A stretch of DNA of 64,000 nucleotides, from the NCBI GenBank assembly GCA_022767285.1, contig JALENY010000001.1, forward strand, positions 124,001 to 188,000, written 5' to 3'. Positions 43,239-52,031 of this stretch are shown in pieces. Below the pieces are notes generated by a model. It was given only the letters and a program-made list of their open reading frames with translations. It was not told the DNA's origin and ran no database searches. How positions within the stretch are numbered: position 1 is the first letter of the stretch; every line of letters begins with the position of its first letter. Both the position numbers and the translations under genes were made by a program. The DNA comes from Lachnospiraceae bacterium. Its GTDB lineage: Bacteria; Bacillota; Clostridia; Lachnospirales; Lachnospiraceae.

Positions 43239-43256
43239 TCCACATACCGTTTTTAA
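43216..43256 (-). terminator. Rho-independent terminator of the rfbB-ABC exporter unit
   Basis: A 13-base stem (43221-43233 and 43241-43253) with one G-U pair and a 7-base loop, followed on the minus strand by a run of seven Ts. It begins directly after the TGA stop at 43257. Confidence 0.88.
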
Positions 43257-43865
43257 TCAGCTGAAAAACTTATATAATATTTTAATAAAGATATAAAGAT
43301 AGACCAGACAAAATGTCACGGAAACAAAAGTTTCAAGATCAAAAAGGTGGCTGACGGTTCTCAATGCCAGTGTATTGCCTGGAAATTCATCACCATTTAA
43401 ATACAGATCGGCATTTTCCTCGCCTTTCGGAACGTTGTAAACAGTCAGTGCATTTTCCGGGGAAGAATCCTCAGAACGGAACGTGAAAATCAGTTCTCTT
43501 CCATCACACTCTTTTATCTGTTCAAATCGAATCGTATAGTATCTGCTGTTTTGCACCTGGCTACCATCGACCGTACCTTCTCTTAATACATCTCCCGATG
43601 CAGCATCTATGATCTGATATTGATAGACTGCAGTAACCGGATTTCCTATAATGCCGCACTTGATGCTGACTCCATCAAGCACCGGCCGTTCACAGACAAA
43701 TTCCTGGGAAACACAATAATCTGCATCAAGCACTCCCATATTTCCATAATAGGAAGTATCGATACCTGAATCGTAAATCGGAATCTTCTTATCAACATGC
43801 GCATACAGAAAAGAGATTGCCAGAATAACTACCGCAACAATTGCATATTTCAACTTCTTTTTCAT
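43257..43865 (-). CDS. Unknown membrane protein with an extracellular beta-rich domain
   Basis: A 202-residue protein that I do not recognise. One helix at each end (about 6-23 and 178-198) encloses an extracellular domain of about 150 residues that looks beta-rich, with a pair of Cys (58 and 70). The domain pattern resembles that of accessory domains seen in surface-glycan genes, but no family is certain. The ATG at 43865 has an AGAGGATG site. It is the last gene of the unit rfbB-permease-ATPase, 15 bases after the ATPase gene, and ends against a strong terminator. The position suggests it works with the glycan exporter, perhaps as an external docking or chain-handling factor. Confidence 0.7.
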   Translation of the reverse strand: MKKKLKYAIVAVVILAISFLYAHVDKKIPIYDSGIDTSYYGNMGVLDADYCVSQEFVCERPVLDGVSIKCGIIGNPVTAVYQYQIIDAASGDVLREGTVDGSQVQNSRYYTIRFEQIKECDGRELIFTFRSEDSSPENALTVYNVPKGEENADLYLNGDEFPGNTLALRTVSHLFDLETFVSVTFCLVYLYIFIKILYKFFS

Positions 43866-43880
43866 GTTTCATCCTCTGCT

Positions 43881-44612
43881 TTATGACAATTCATAATGAG
43901 CACTGACCGCTTTCGAAGTGCCGATCATTTTCACATGTCCTTTTTCCAGCCATACTGCTTTTTTACAGATCAGCTTCACCTGCTCAATGCTGTGGGATAC
44001 GAACAAAACGGTAGTATCCTTGCCGATCATGTTCTGAATGCGCTTTTCACATTTTTGCTGAAACCGGAAATCGCCCACAGCCAAAACTTCATCAACAATC
44101 AGAATATCCGGTTTTCCGATGGTAGCAATGGCAAAGGCAAGGCGGGAAAGCATACCGGAAGAAAAGTTTTTCACCGGCACATCCATAAATTCCTCCAGTT
44201 CAGAAAATTCCACAATATCGTCATAATATTCCAGCATTTCCTTTCTGGAATGCCCCAAGATAGAGCCATTCAAGAAAACATTTTCCCTCGCGGTCAAATC
44301 AAAATCAAAGCCTGCCCCCAGCTCGATCAACGGCGCTATGGTGCCATGTATCTGTACATTTCCTTCTGTCGGCTTCAAGACTCCCGCAATTACCTTGAGC
44401 AGTGTACTTTTCCCGCTGCCGTTCAGGCCAACAAATCCAACGGAATCGCCACGGTTGATCTTAAAATTGACATGCCGCAGCGCCCAGAACTCATCATATT
44501 CAATTTTGCCTTTCATTCTGCGTATCAGATATTCCTTTATACTGTTCACGCGCTCGCGTTCCAGATTGAATTTTACCGATACGTCATTGATTTCAATAAT
44601 TGTATTATTCAT
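43881..44612 (-). CDS. ABC exporter ATPase for a cell-surface polysaccharide (Wzt/TagH/RgpD type)
   Basis: Nucleotide-binding subunit of a glycan exporter in the inner membrane, 243 residues. Walker A is GLNGSGKST, the signature is NFSSGMLSRLAFA (a family-typical variant of LSGGQ), and Walker B is PDILIVDEVLAVGD. The RMKGKIEYDEFWAL insert before Walker A is typical of this polysaccharide-export subgroup. It lacks the C-terminal carbohydrate-binding domain found in O9a-type Wzt proteins, so there is no sign of chain-end recognition here. It starts with ATG at 44612, eight bases after the permease gene, and the two clearly form one exporter. Confidence 0.94.
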   Translation of the reverse strand: MNNTIIEINDVSVKFNLERERVNSIKEYLIRRMKGKIEYDEFWALRHVNFKINRGDSVGFVGLNGSGKSTLLKVIAGVLKPTEGNVQIHGTIAPLIELGAGFDFDLTARENVFLNGSILGHSRKEMLEYYDDIVEFSELEEFMDVPVKNFSSGMLSRLAFAIATIGKPDILIVDEVLAVGDFRFQQKCEKRIQNMIGKDTTVLFVSHSIEQVKLICKKAVWLEKGHVKMIGTSKAVSAHYELS

Positions 44613-44620
44613 TTTTTCCC

Positions 44621-45397
44621 TTACAAATTCAGGATAAAACTATCCTGTTTTTTATAAAATACATACATGCCAATTGCCAGAACGAACAGGCCCTCTGCCA
44701 GAGCCAGTAAAAACGAAAATGGACTTGGCAGGACACCATTCAGCGCCAGATCACGGAACATCAGAACCATATTGGTCAGTGGATTCAGCATGACGATCTT
44801 TCTGACCATGCCAGGAAGCATGGACATGGGATAAATAATCGGTGTCAAATACAGAAGTGCTGTGATAAACACACTGTACAGGTGAAGAATATCACGGAAC
44901 TTTACCGCATAAGTGGCCAGGATCAGGCCCACACCGCTGGCGAATACCACCACCAGAAGGATCGGAATAACAGCCAGCACGATGGTCCAGTGGAAATCTG
45001 CACGCGTGACCAGCATTACCACAATGAGTGCGGCAAAGGAAGCCATAACATTGACCGCACTGGCAGTAACACGGGAAAGGACAAACAGATATTTCGGCAT
45101 ATAAGCTTTTTTAAGCAGAGACGCACTTCCGATGATCGCATTCATTGCGTTGGTTGTGGCCTCTGAGAAGAAATTGAATATTACCTGACCACTGAGGATG
45201 TAGAGCGGAAAATTCTCGATATCCATTTTGAACAGGTTAGAAAATACAATGCTCAATACGATCATTGTACACAGAGGGTTCAGCAAGGACCACAGCACCC
45301 CCATTACGGAACGTCGGTACCGTGTCTTGATATCCCGCATGGTAAGCTCCGCAAGCAGCGGCCGGTATTTCAAAAAGTTCTGTAAATAAGTTGACAA
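44621..45397 (-). CDS. ABC-2 permease for surface polysaccharide export (Wzm/TagG/RgpC type)
   Basis: Membrane subunit of the glycan exporter, 258 residues with six helices. The N-terminus LLAELTMRDIKTRYRRSVMG and LLNPLCTMIVLSIVFSNLF are typical of the family. PMSMLPGMVRKIVMLNPLT near 190-215 is the conserved loop seen in Wzm and TagG. The start is TTG at 45397, with GGAGG eight bases upstream. It lies 35 bases after rfbB and 8 bases before its ATPase. It probably exports the lipid-linked rhamnose-containing glycan whose genes fill this region. Confidence 0.94.
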   Translation of the reverse strand: MSTYLQNFLKYRPLLAELTMRDIKTRYRRSVMGVLWSLLNPLCTMIVLSIVFSNLFKMDIENFPLYILSGQVIFNFFSEATTNAMNAIIGSASLLKKAYMPKYLFVLSRVTASAVNVMASFAALIVVMLVTRADFHWTIVLAVIPILLVVVFASGVGLILATYAVKFRDILHLYSVFITALLYLTPIIYPMSMLPGMVRKIVMLNPLTNMVLMFRDLALNGVLPSPFSFLLALAEGLFVLAIGMYVFYKKQDSFILNL

Positions 45398-45432
45398 AAT
45401 ATTACCTCCAACTAACCTCTCTGTGACCGGTG

Positions 45433-46509
45433 TTATTTATACATTTCCTCATAATATTTCTGATAGTCTCCGCTGGTCACATTTCTCATCCAGTCTTCGT
45501 TCTCGAAGAACCATTTGATTGTCTTTTTGATACCTTCTGCAAAACAGGTTTCCGGATACCAGCCGATCTCTGCTTTGATCTTATCCGGAGCAATGGCATA
45601 TCTTCTGTCATGACCTTTTCGGTCTGTAACATAAGTGATCAGATCTTCGCTTACCAGTTCTTTTCTCGGATCGCCTTCCGGAAGCATCTCCTGAAGCGTA
45701 TCCAGAATAATATGGATGATCTCAATGTTCTGTTTTTCGTTGTGTCCGCCAATATTATAGGTTTCAAACAGCCTTCCCTGTTCCTGAACCATATCAATTC
45801 CTTTTGCATGATCCTCCACATACAGCCAGTCACGAACATTTTTCCCATCTCCATATACCGGAAGCTTTTTACCCTGAAGTGCATTGTTGATAATGAGCGG
45901 GATCAGTTTTTCCGGGAACTGGTATGGACCATAGTTATTGCTGCAGTTTGTGATATTGGCCGGAAACTTATAAGTATCCATGTAAGATTTCACCAGCATA
46001 TCTGAGGAAGCCTTACTTGCGGAATATGGGCTGTGCGGATCATATGGGGTTGTCTCATAAAAATATTCGCCTTCGTTTTCCAGAGATCCGTACACTTCGT
46101 CCGTGGATACATGGAGAAATTTTTTGTTCTCTTTGAAGGTCCCATCCGGCAGTTCCCAGGCAGCCTTTGCTGCATTCAGCATAACAAGTGTTCCCAGTAC
46201 ATTCGTTTTCACAAATACATCCGGGTTTTTGATACTTCTGTCCACGTGGCTTTCTGCAGCAAAATGAACAACCCGATCAATGTCGTTTTCCTCAAAAATC
46301 CTGTTGATCGCATCACTGTCACAGATATCAGCCTTTACGAAAGTATAATTATCTCTGTCCTCAATATCTTTCAGGTTTTCCAGATTTCCTGCATAAGTCA
46401 GTTTATCAACGTTAATGATGCAAATTTCATTATCATATTTCTTAAACATATAGTGGATATAGTTTGAACCGATAAATCCTGCTCCACCTGTTACAAGATA
46501 AGTTCTCAT
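45433..46509 (-). CDS. rfbB: dTDP-glucose 4,6-dehydratase
   Basis: Converts dTDP-glucose to dTDP-4-dehydro-6-deoxyglucose, the second step to dTDP-rhamnose and the branch point to amino sugars. It has 358 residues. The NAD-binding GGAGFIGSNY starts the protein; FAAESHVDRS, STDEVYG with the catalytic Asp-Glu, and YSASKAS (catalytic Tyr and Lys near 165) follow; the C-terminal FAEGIKKTI is typical. ATG at 46509 has AGGAGGG upstream, and a clear promoter lies at 46548-46576. It is separate from rfbA, rfbC and rfbD, 11 kb away, so the rhamnose pathway is split between two transcripts. Confidence 0.96.
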   Translation of the reverse strand: MRTYLVTGGAGFIGSNYIHYMFKKYDNEICIINVDKLTYAGNLENLKDIEDRDNYTFVKADICDSDAINRIFEENDIDRVVHFAAESHVDRSIKNPDVFVKTNVLGTLVMLNAAKAAWELPDGTFKENKKFLHVSTDEVYGSLENEGEYFYETTPYDPHSPYSASKASSDMLVKSYMDTYKFPANITNCSNNYGPYQFPEKLIPLIINNALQGKKLPVYGDGKNVRDWLYVEDHAKGIDMVQEQGRLFETYNIGGHNEKQNIEIIHIILDTLQEMLPEGDPRKELVSEDLITYVTDRKGHDRRYAIAPDKIKAEIGWYPETCFAEGIKKTIKWFFENEDWMRNVTSGDYQKYYEEMYK

Positions 46510-46547
46510 AATTATTTCCCTCCTGAATTACGTACTTAATCTAATAT

Positions 46548-46576
46548 ACTATATCATCTTTCTGTTAAATGTTCAA
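46548..46576 (-). promoter_or_regulatory. Promoter of rfbB and the ABC exporter unit
   Basis: -35 TTGAAC (46571-46576), 17-base spacer, -10 TATAGT (46548-46553), giving a leader of about 30 bases ahead of rfbB. Confidence 0.65.
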
Positions 46577-46595
46577 CGCCTGTTTTTCCAGATAC

Positions 46596-48518
46596 TTACA
46601 GGCAGTAAGGCACCAAAAACATCGTATACAAACACTGCATCCAGATGAATACGACTAAACTCAACATGACAGCTGTATATTTTTTGTTATTCCAGGTACA
46701 TCTTATTTTATCGGTATACAGCAGCACAAAGAAAGACAAAAACATCGGCAGATAATATCTGGCCTGAACGCCACTGATCACAGAGGAACCTAAAACCGTA
46801 AAATCCAGATATAATGCAGTCCAGATCAGAATAATAATACCCACATTTAAAGGTATCATTATTTTTCTGTACTGGCTGATTGCATTTTTCTGGTCCGCAG
46901 TCATCGCTGTCCGGGATTCCGTGAACAGAACTCCAAATATCAAAAGACTGATCAGTGCACGCCAACTGTGTCTTCCGGCAAAAGCCAAATGTGCCAGAGC
47001 CTCCTCGCCAAGGAAAAATCCGCTGAAAGTTCTCAAAATATTTTTCGCCAGAATCTCTGCATACACAAACGGATGATGCAAAACTAACTGCATCTGCCCC
47101 ATAACACTCGTTTCACCGCCCCGCACATCACCTGAAACAACGCCTAATGTGACGAGAAGCATCAGGGCGATCACGCCCAGCAGGCACAGTCCCAGACTGA
47201 TTCCCCGAAGCACATAGATTGTTTTTTTGTTCTTAAACTTCGCGGACGGCAATGTCAGCAAAGCCAGCACCAGCGGCAAATAAAGAATTTTCGGAATGGA
47301 TCCCACAACAAAGCATCCAATGATCAAAATAACCGTTCTCCATCTGATCTGTTCTTTCGGACGCAGCAATTCCCTTACCAGCAAAGCAGTGCCCAGAGAG
47401 ATGAATGAAATCACCACAGTGTCATAAGAATATGCAGTTGCCAGAAGCATAGGAGTGGGCATCAGACCCATCACGGTCAGCGTTTTTTTACATATGGGAG
47501 TGATTTTTATTGCGAAAAACATTACTACAATATACATGAACAGGTTTGCCAGTTTTCCAAGCAAATAGATATTGTAGAAACTCATTCCCAGCATTTCTCC
47601 GATTCGCATAACGGCTGCCACAAACACATATCCGAACTCTGCCAGTGAATAACCATTTCGCTCATACGAATAGGTAATATGATCATCAGCTTCGTTTAAA
47701 TATAAAATCTGTAGTGCCTTTTCTTCACGGGAGAGGAATGGTGCTTTATTCGTACTTTCCAGATTCGTATACATGTACTCTTCCGATTCACTCCACGGGA
47801 TTTCTCCTGTATCAAACAAATCAAAGCATTTGTACATATGAATATGCTCATCCCAGCTCATCCCACGCGGTGGCTGAAGCGCAATAAATAAAACTCCAAT
47901 CCCCAGTCCGAAAATCAAAAAAGCGTATTCGATTTTCTGACAGATAAAATCCAGGAATAGAAAAATGAACAACAGCAATACACAAAATGTCATGAGAAAC
48001 AGTACTCGATAGCTGTTAAAATCCACATCGTTTAATATCGTAAAATTTTTCACCCGCACTCCGACCGGAAACTCCATCTCGATCCGTGAGACCTCCGCCT
48101 GAATATTCACGATCGAATTTCTTGCATTCGTAATAAGGGAATCGAGTATCTCGATTTCTTCCTCGACTCCATATTCATTGCGGGTTGTTACTTTAATATT
48201 AATTTCATAAGGTTCTATTGTTTCATAATAGTATAGAACTTTATTTATATACTGTGTCGGAAGTTCAACCACCACGCTGCCCTGTTCGCTGACCCAGATA
48301 TCACCTTCCATACGGCCATTCCCCTGGAAAGATATATATTCCGACGGAATTAGTTCTGTTCCTGTAACTGCACCGGATTGTTCCATGTTTTTCTTCGTGC
48401 AAATCACCTGAAGCGCCTCAGATCCACAGCTGACCAACAGGGAAACACACAGTATGATCAGCCATTTCTGCCACCATTTCAGTCTGTTTCGCCAATTGAC
48501 TCTATTTTTCATTTTCAT
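46596..48518 (-). CDS. DUF2142-type polytopic membrane protein (GT-C-like)
   Basis: A 640-residue membrane protein with about 12 helices. An N-terminal helix (about 15-40) precedes a soluble domain (about 45-165), then the polytopic part with PPRGMSWDEHIHMYKCF near 230. The acidic loop after a helix is typical of DUF2142 and of GT-C glycosyltransferases. By analogy it could use a lipid-linked sugar outside the membrane. The likely start is ATG at 48518, overlapping the end of the DUF2304 gene, with AAAGG close upstream; an ATG two codons further in (48512) is also possible. The longer frame to 48569 overlaps the upstream gene further and has no ribosome site. Confidence 0.82.
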   Translation of the reverse strand: MKMKNRVNWRNRLKWWQKWLIILCVSLLVSCGSEALQVICTKKNMEQSGAVTGTELIPSEYISFQGNGRMEGDIWVSEQGSVVVELPTQYINKVLYYYETIEPYEINIKVTTRNEYGVEEEIEILDSLITNARNSIVNIQAEVSRIEMEFPVGVRVKNFTILNDVDFNSYRVLFLMTFCVLLLFIFLFLDFICQKIEYAFLIFGLGIGVLFIALQPPRGMSWDEHIHMYKCFDLFDTGEIPWSESEEYMYTNLESTNKAPFLSREEKALQILYLNEADDHITYSYERNGYSLAEFGYVFVAAVMRIGEMLGMSFYNIYLLGKLANLFMYIVVMFFAIKITPICKKTLTVMGLMPTPMLLATAYSYDTVVISFISLGTALLVRELLRPKEQIRWRTVILIIGCFVVGSIPKILYLPLVLALLTLPSAKFKNKKTIYVLRGISLGLCLLGVIALMLLVTLGVVSGDVRGGETSVMGQMQLVLHHPFVYAEILAKNILRTFSGFFLGEEALAHLAFAGRHSWRALISLLIFGVLFTESRTAMTADQKNAISQYRKIMIPLNVGIIILIWTALYLDFTVLGSSVISGVQARYYLPMFLSFFVLLYTDKIRCTWNNKKYTAVMLSLVVFIWMQCLYTMFLVPYCL

Positions 48519-48876
48519 CGGATGCCTTTGTTCCTTCCATTCCTTCGATTTTTTTCTCAAGCAAAGCAATTTCCTGGGTCAATTTCTTTATCTTCACTGA
48601 AAATCTGGATACCGCTGCAGTAAGAGAGAAGATAATCAGCAGCGAAAAGCAGAATCCTGCAAAAAACAGAAGATTGATCGGTTGTCCGATTCCCATCACA
48701 GAAGCCAGCTTCGTCGTAAGCCACGGAAAACAGTCAAAAACCAGAATTGCAACTCCTGAAAGGAACCACAAGAGACAATATTTCAGCTCCAGCTTATTTT
48801 TTCTTATCATATTCACAAGAGCCGCCATTGCCAGAAGTACAATGACTGCAACAAGTATCTGTGTTTTTATATTCAT
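48502..48876 (-). CDS. DUF2304-family small membrane protein
   Basis: A 124-residue membrane protein with three helices (about 7-25, 33-52 and 68-90), followed by a C-terminal coiled coil (about 92-118). The pattern and size match DUF2304, a family almost always next to DPM1-type GT2 genes in glycan loci; one lies 17 bases upstream. The GT2 itself lacks membrane helices, so this protein may be its membrane partner, much as the helices are fused in GtrB. It starts with ATG at 48876 after GAGGGAGA, and overlaps the next gene by 17 bases. Confidence 0.85.
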   Translation of the reverse strand: MNIKTQILVAVIVLLAMAALVNMIRKNKLELKYCLLWFLSGVAILVFDCFPWLTTKLASVMGIGQPINLLFFAGFCFSLLIIFSLTAAVSRFSVKIKKLTQEIALLEKKIEGMEGTKASDENEK

Positions 48877-48893
48877 ACATTCTCCCTCAGTAA

Positions 48894-49583
48894 CTATCTC
48901 CTTATTCGTTCAATCAAGATTGCCAATGATACTTTAATCATATAATACACTGATTTTTTTGCCGAAATGGACGATACGCCGCCTTCCCGCTCATGCATAA
49001 TAACAGGGATCTCTCCCACTTTCATCTTTCTCCGAATCACCGCAACCACGCTTTCCGGTTCCGGATAGTCTTTCGGATATTGTTCCGAAAACAGCTCCAT
49101 GACTTTTCGATCCACCAGTCTCAGTCCGGAAGTGGGATCCGTAATGGTCTTTCCTGTTAATATTTTGATCAGGAATGTAAAATATCGGATACCGATTCTT
49201 CGGATTCCCGATGACTGAAATCCCTTTTTTTCAATAAATCTGGAACCGATCACCATATCGAGATCTTCTTTTATCATATATTTCGCCATTTCGTCGAGAA
49301 AGGCCGGATCATGCTGGCCGTCGCCGTCCACCTGCACGGCCATGTCATAGCCGTTGCGGTACCCGTACAGATATCCGGTCTGAACCGCCCCGCCAATGCC
49401 CAGGTTCTGCGGCAGATTGATCACATGAAACCCGTTTTCCCGGCAGATCTGAAGTGTCCTGTCCGTGGAACAGTCGTTGATGATCACATAATCAAATTCC
49501 GGTGCCCGCTCTTTGATCCGGCGCACCGTTTTCTCTATATTCGCGCTTTCGTTATAAGCCGGAATAATAATCAGTTTTTTCAT
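48894..49583 (-). CDS. DPM1-type GT2 glycosyltransferase (polyprenyl-phosphate sugar synthase)
   Basis: A 229-residue family 2 glycosyltransferase of the dolichol-phosphate-mannose-synthase type, which loads a sugar on a lipid phosphate. The GT-A domain opens KKLIIIPAYNESANIEKTV, has NDCSTDRTL and the DPM1-like VQVDGDGQHDPAFL near 85-100, then the GSRFIEKKGFQSSGIRR segment. It has no C-terminal helices, unlike GtrB, so the adjacent DUF2304 protein may supply them. ATG at 49583 has a GAGGA site. The gene lies 10 bases after the GT4 gene, in one transcript. Confidence 0.9.
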   Translation of the reverse strand: MKKLIIIPAYNESANIEKTVRRIKERAPEFDYVIINDCSTDRTLQICRENGFHVINLPQNLGIGGAVQTGYLYGYRNGYDMAVQVDGDGQHDPAFLDEMAKYMIKEDLDMVIGSRFIEKKGFQSSGIRRIGIRYFTFLIKILTGKTITDPTSGLRLVDRKVMELFSEQYPKDYPEPESVVAVIRRKMKVGEIPVIMHEREGGVSSISAKKSVYYMIKVSLAILIERIRR

Positions 49584-49592
49584 TCTAATCCT

Positions 49593-50750
49593 CTATTTTT
49601 CTTCTGCTATTTTTTCCACCTTTTGAGCAGTAATATCCCAAGTAAAATTTTTTTTCAGCCGTTCAAACGTTTTTGCAATGCCGCTTTTGCGCGCCTCCGG
49701 ATCATCCAGAACCTGCTGCATCGTCTTCAGAACCGTCTCAGGTCGATTGTCTTCCATAATGGTGCCAAAGGACCCATCCGGAAGAAGCTCCCCGGCGCCT
49801 CCGCGCCTTGTGGTTACCAGATAACAGCCGCAGGATGCCGCTTCCAGAAGAGATGTGGAAAAGCCTTCCGAATCCGAAGGCAGGCAGAAAATATCCGTCT
49901 GTTTCAGCATGGCAACGATATCGGTAAACTCCAGTCTTCCCACCGGAATCACACCTTCGTCTGCCTTTTCCTGCACGCCGTCCTCCTCATCACCGTCTCC
50001 TGCCAGCAGCAGGTACACTAGCGGATTGGATTTTCGTATAACTTTCACCGCATCGATCAGCTGATAGATTCCTTTTTCTTTCAGCAGACGTCCCGTAAAG
50101 GAGATCACAATGCCATTTTCCGGAATCCCGCACTCCCTGCGAAAATCCCGGCATGGGCCCTTTTGCAGTTCAAGGATCTGATCAAGATCAACCGCATTGT
50201 AAAGTGCTCCCTTTCCATCAATATGAAAATGCTTCAGCCATTCCATACAGGCCATGGATACGCCATAATAATCTTTACAGAGTATTTTATCCACCGCCGT
50301 AAGCCCGTGTTCCACAATCTGTTCCGCCGCATCGCCGATTTTATTGTGAACGGTCATATGACCGGTTCCATGGTCAATCATGATGCACCTGGTCTTCTGC
50401 CGTCTCGCAAACCACGCACCATAAACGGAATGCGGATAAAATCTTGTATTTACAATCACCAGATCAAATTTCATCCGCATGAGAATCCGATTGATTTTCC
50501 GAAACTCTTTGTCCGGTTTTAAAAACGGATATCTTCCGGCCAGAAGACTCCAGCAGGGCACCCGATATACCCGAATACCTTCCATCACTTCATATGCGGC
50601 AAGTCCCTCCACATTGGATGTGACAATCACAACTTCATTTCCATGTTTTCCAAGAAATTTTGCGAGGTTATATGTATATCGTTCCACCCCGCCCAGATGC
50701 GGAAAATACTGTGCCGAAAAAATACAATACTTTTTCCCCTTTGTACTCAT
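49593..50750 (-). CDS. GT4 (GT-B fold) glycosyltransferase
   Basis: A 385-residue retaining glycosyltransferase of family 4, cytoplasmic face. The N-terminal half opens IFSAQYFPHLGGVERYTYNL, typical of the family, and the C-terminal nucleotide-sugar half has ISFTGRLLKEKGIYQLIDAV, LLLAGDGDEEDG and the EX7E motif in PSDSEGFSTSLLEAASCG. Its donor sugar is unknown. ATG at 50750 has only a weak purine-rich site upstream (GGGGAAAACAGGT), so translation may depend on coupling with the flippase gene, which ends 12 bases earlier. It is followed by the GT2 after 9 bases. Confidence 0.92.
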   Translation of the reverse strand: MSTKGKKYCIFSAQYFPHLGGVERYTYNLAKFLGKHGNEVVIVTSNVEGLAAYEVMEGIRVYRVPCWSLLAGRYPFLKPDKEFRKINRILMRMKFDLVIVNTRFYPHSVYGAWFARRQKTRCIMIDHGTGHMTVHNKIGDAAEQIVEHGLTAVDKILCKDYYGVSMACMEWLKHFHIDGKGALYNAVDLDQILELQKGPCRDFRRECGIPENGIVISFTGRLLKEKGIYQLIDAVKVIRKSNPLVYLLLAGDGDEEDGVQEKADEGVIPVGRLEFTDIVAMLKQTDIFCLPSDSEGFSTSLLEAASCGCYLVTTRRGGAGELLPDGSFGTIMEDNRPETVLKTMQQVLDDPEARKSGIAKTFERLKKNFTWDITAQKVEKIAEEK

Positions 50751-50762
50751 ACCTGTTTTCCC

Positions 50763-52025
50763 CTACCGCTGTGCTTTTTTTGTTACAATTCCGATACAGA
50801 CGGCAAAAAACAGAGCTGTTATCATCATCGGCAGTCCATAGGACACGGCTGCTCCGTGAATTCCGTAATTTCTGACCAACAGCGGTGCCAGTATCAGAGA
50901 ACTCAAAAAACCAACGCCATATCCGGCCAGCACCAGCAGCTGTTTTCTCATCACCGTCAGCACATAATAAAAAACTGTAATGAACGCATTCATGCTTCCA
51001 CCCAACATAATCAGCACCAGATCCCAGCGATACAGGCCAAGATCCAGTCCGGAAAACGCGTTCAGAATCGGAATACCAAGAAGATATGCCCCCAGCACAC
51101 CTCCAACTGTCAGAAACAGAATCCAGGCAACCGATTTTCCGATAATCGAATAAAAATTTTTCCGGTTTTTTTCCTCCCAACTCACTGCCAGAGACGTCAG
51201 CATCGGTCGGAACGCAAACAGACTGAACAGATTGATCACGAAAGCCGGCATCAGAAGAAATCCGAAATAATTCTGTATCTCATCATTTAAATATGTATCA
51301 ATGGCATATTTCGGCGCATTGATGATGTAACTGGCCATAAAGCTTCCGATGAACAATGGAAGGCAGGCAAACAGCAGCGATTTCATGGAAGAAAACTCCG
51401 GTTTTTCTCGCAGAGTTCCATAGCGATGGGAGATACTCCAGTCAAAAATCGAAAGGAACAAAATGGAAACTGCACACATGGACACTGCGCCCCACACCAT
51501 ATCGTGTGTGAAAAACAACACAATACCGAATATAACTGTGCTCAGAATCACGCGCAGTCCCAGCGCCATACCGGACAGATCGATTCGGTCATTGACCTGA
51601 AACAGTCCCTGAAACGAATCCGACATACAGTCAATGGCTTTGTAAAAGCAAACGATCAGAATAACTGCAGCCTTTTCTCCTGTATGTCCGGAAAAAAGCA
51701 CATAAATAACGGCACAGAACATCATCAGAACCGTCGTCAGGGCACGAAAGCTGAAATAATCCACAAATCGCCTTTCTCCTCTGATATCGGTCGCCTGTAT
51801 GGCTCTTGCCTCAAAACATCCTACACTCGCCAGGAACTGTGCCGTAGAAAACGCCAGTGAAAAAACTCCGCCGTCAGAACTTCCATTCATTCTTGTCACG
51901 CAGGTCAGCAATATAAAAGAAGAAAATGCATTTGCTGTACTGCCAATCATATTCCAGATAAATTTTCTTTTTGCAGAAACAATCCCTTCAGCCTTTTCCG
52001 TTTTTTTCCTCTCCTTGACAATCAT
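50763..52025 (-). CDS. Polysaccharide flippase (Wzx/MATE-like)
   Basis: A 420-residue polytopic membrane protein with about 12 helices, of the polysaccharide transporter family that flips lipid-linked repeat units to the outside. The opening KRKFIWNMIGSTANAFSSFILLTCVTR is typical, as is the pattern of paired helices. Together with the ABC exporter at 43881-45397 it gives this region two potential export routes. No clear Wzy polymerase gene is seen. It starts with ATG at 52025 after a GGAGAG site, six bases after the tagD gene. Confidence 0.88.
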   Translation of the reverse strand: MIVKERKKTEKAEGIVSAKRKFIWNMIGSTANAFSSFILLTCVTRMNGSSDGGVFSLAFSTAQFLASVGCFEARAIQATDIRGERRFVDYFSFRALTTVLMMFCAVIYVLFSGHTGEKAAVILIVCFYKAIDCMSDSFQGLFQVNDRIDLSGMALGLRVILSTVIFGIVLFFTHDMVWGAVSMCAVSILFLSIFDWSISHRYGTLREKPEFSSMKSLLFACLPLFIGSFMASYIINAPKYAIDTYLNDEIQNYFGFLLMPAFVINLFSLFAFRPMLTSLAVSWEEKNRKNFYSIIGKSVAWILFLTVGGVLGAYLLGIPILNAFSGLDLGLYRWDLVLIMLGGSMNAFITVFYYVLTVMRKQLLVLAGYGVGFLSSLILAPLLVRNYGIHGAAVSYGLPMMITALFFAVCIGIVTKKAQR

Positions 52026-52031
52026 AACGAA

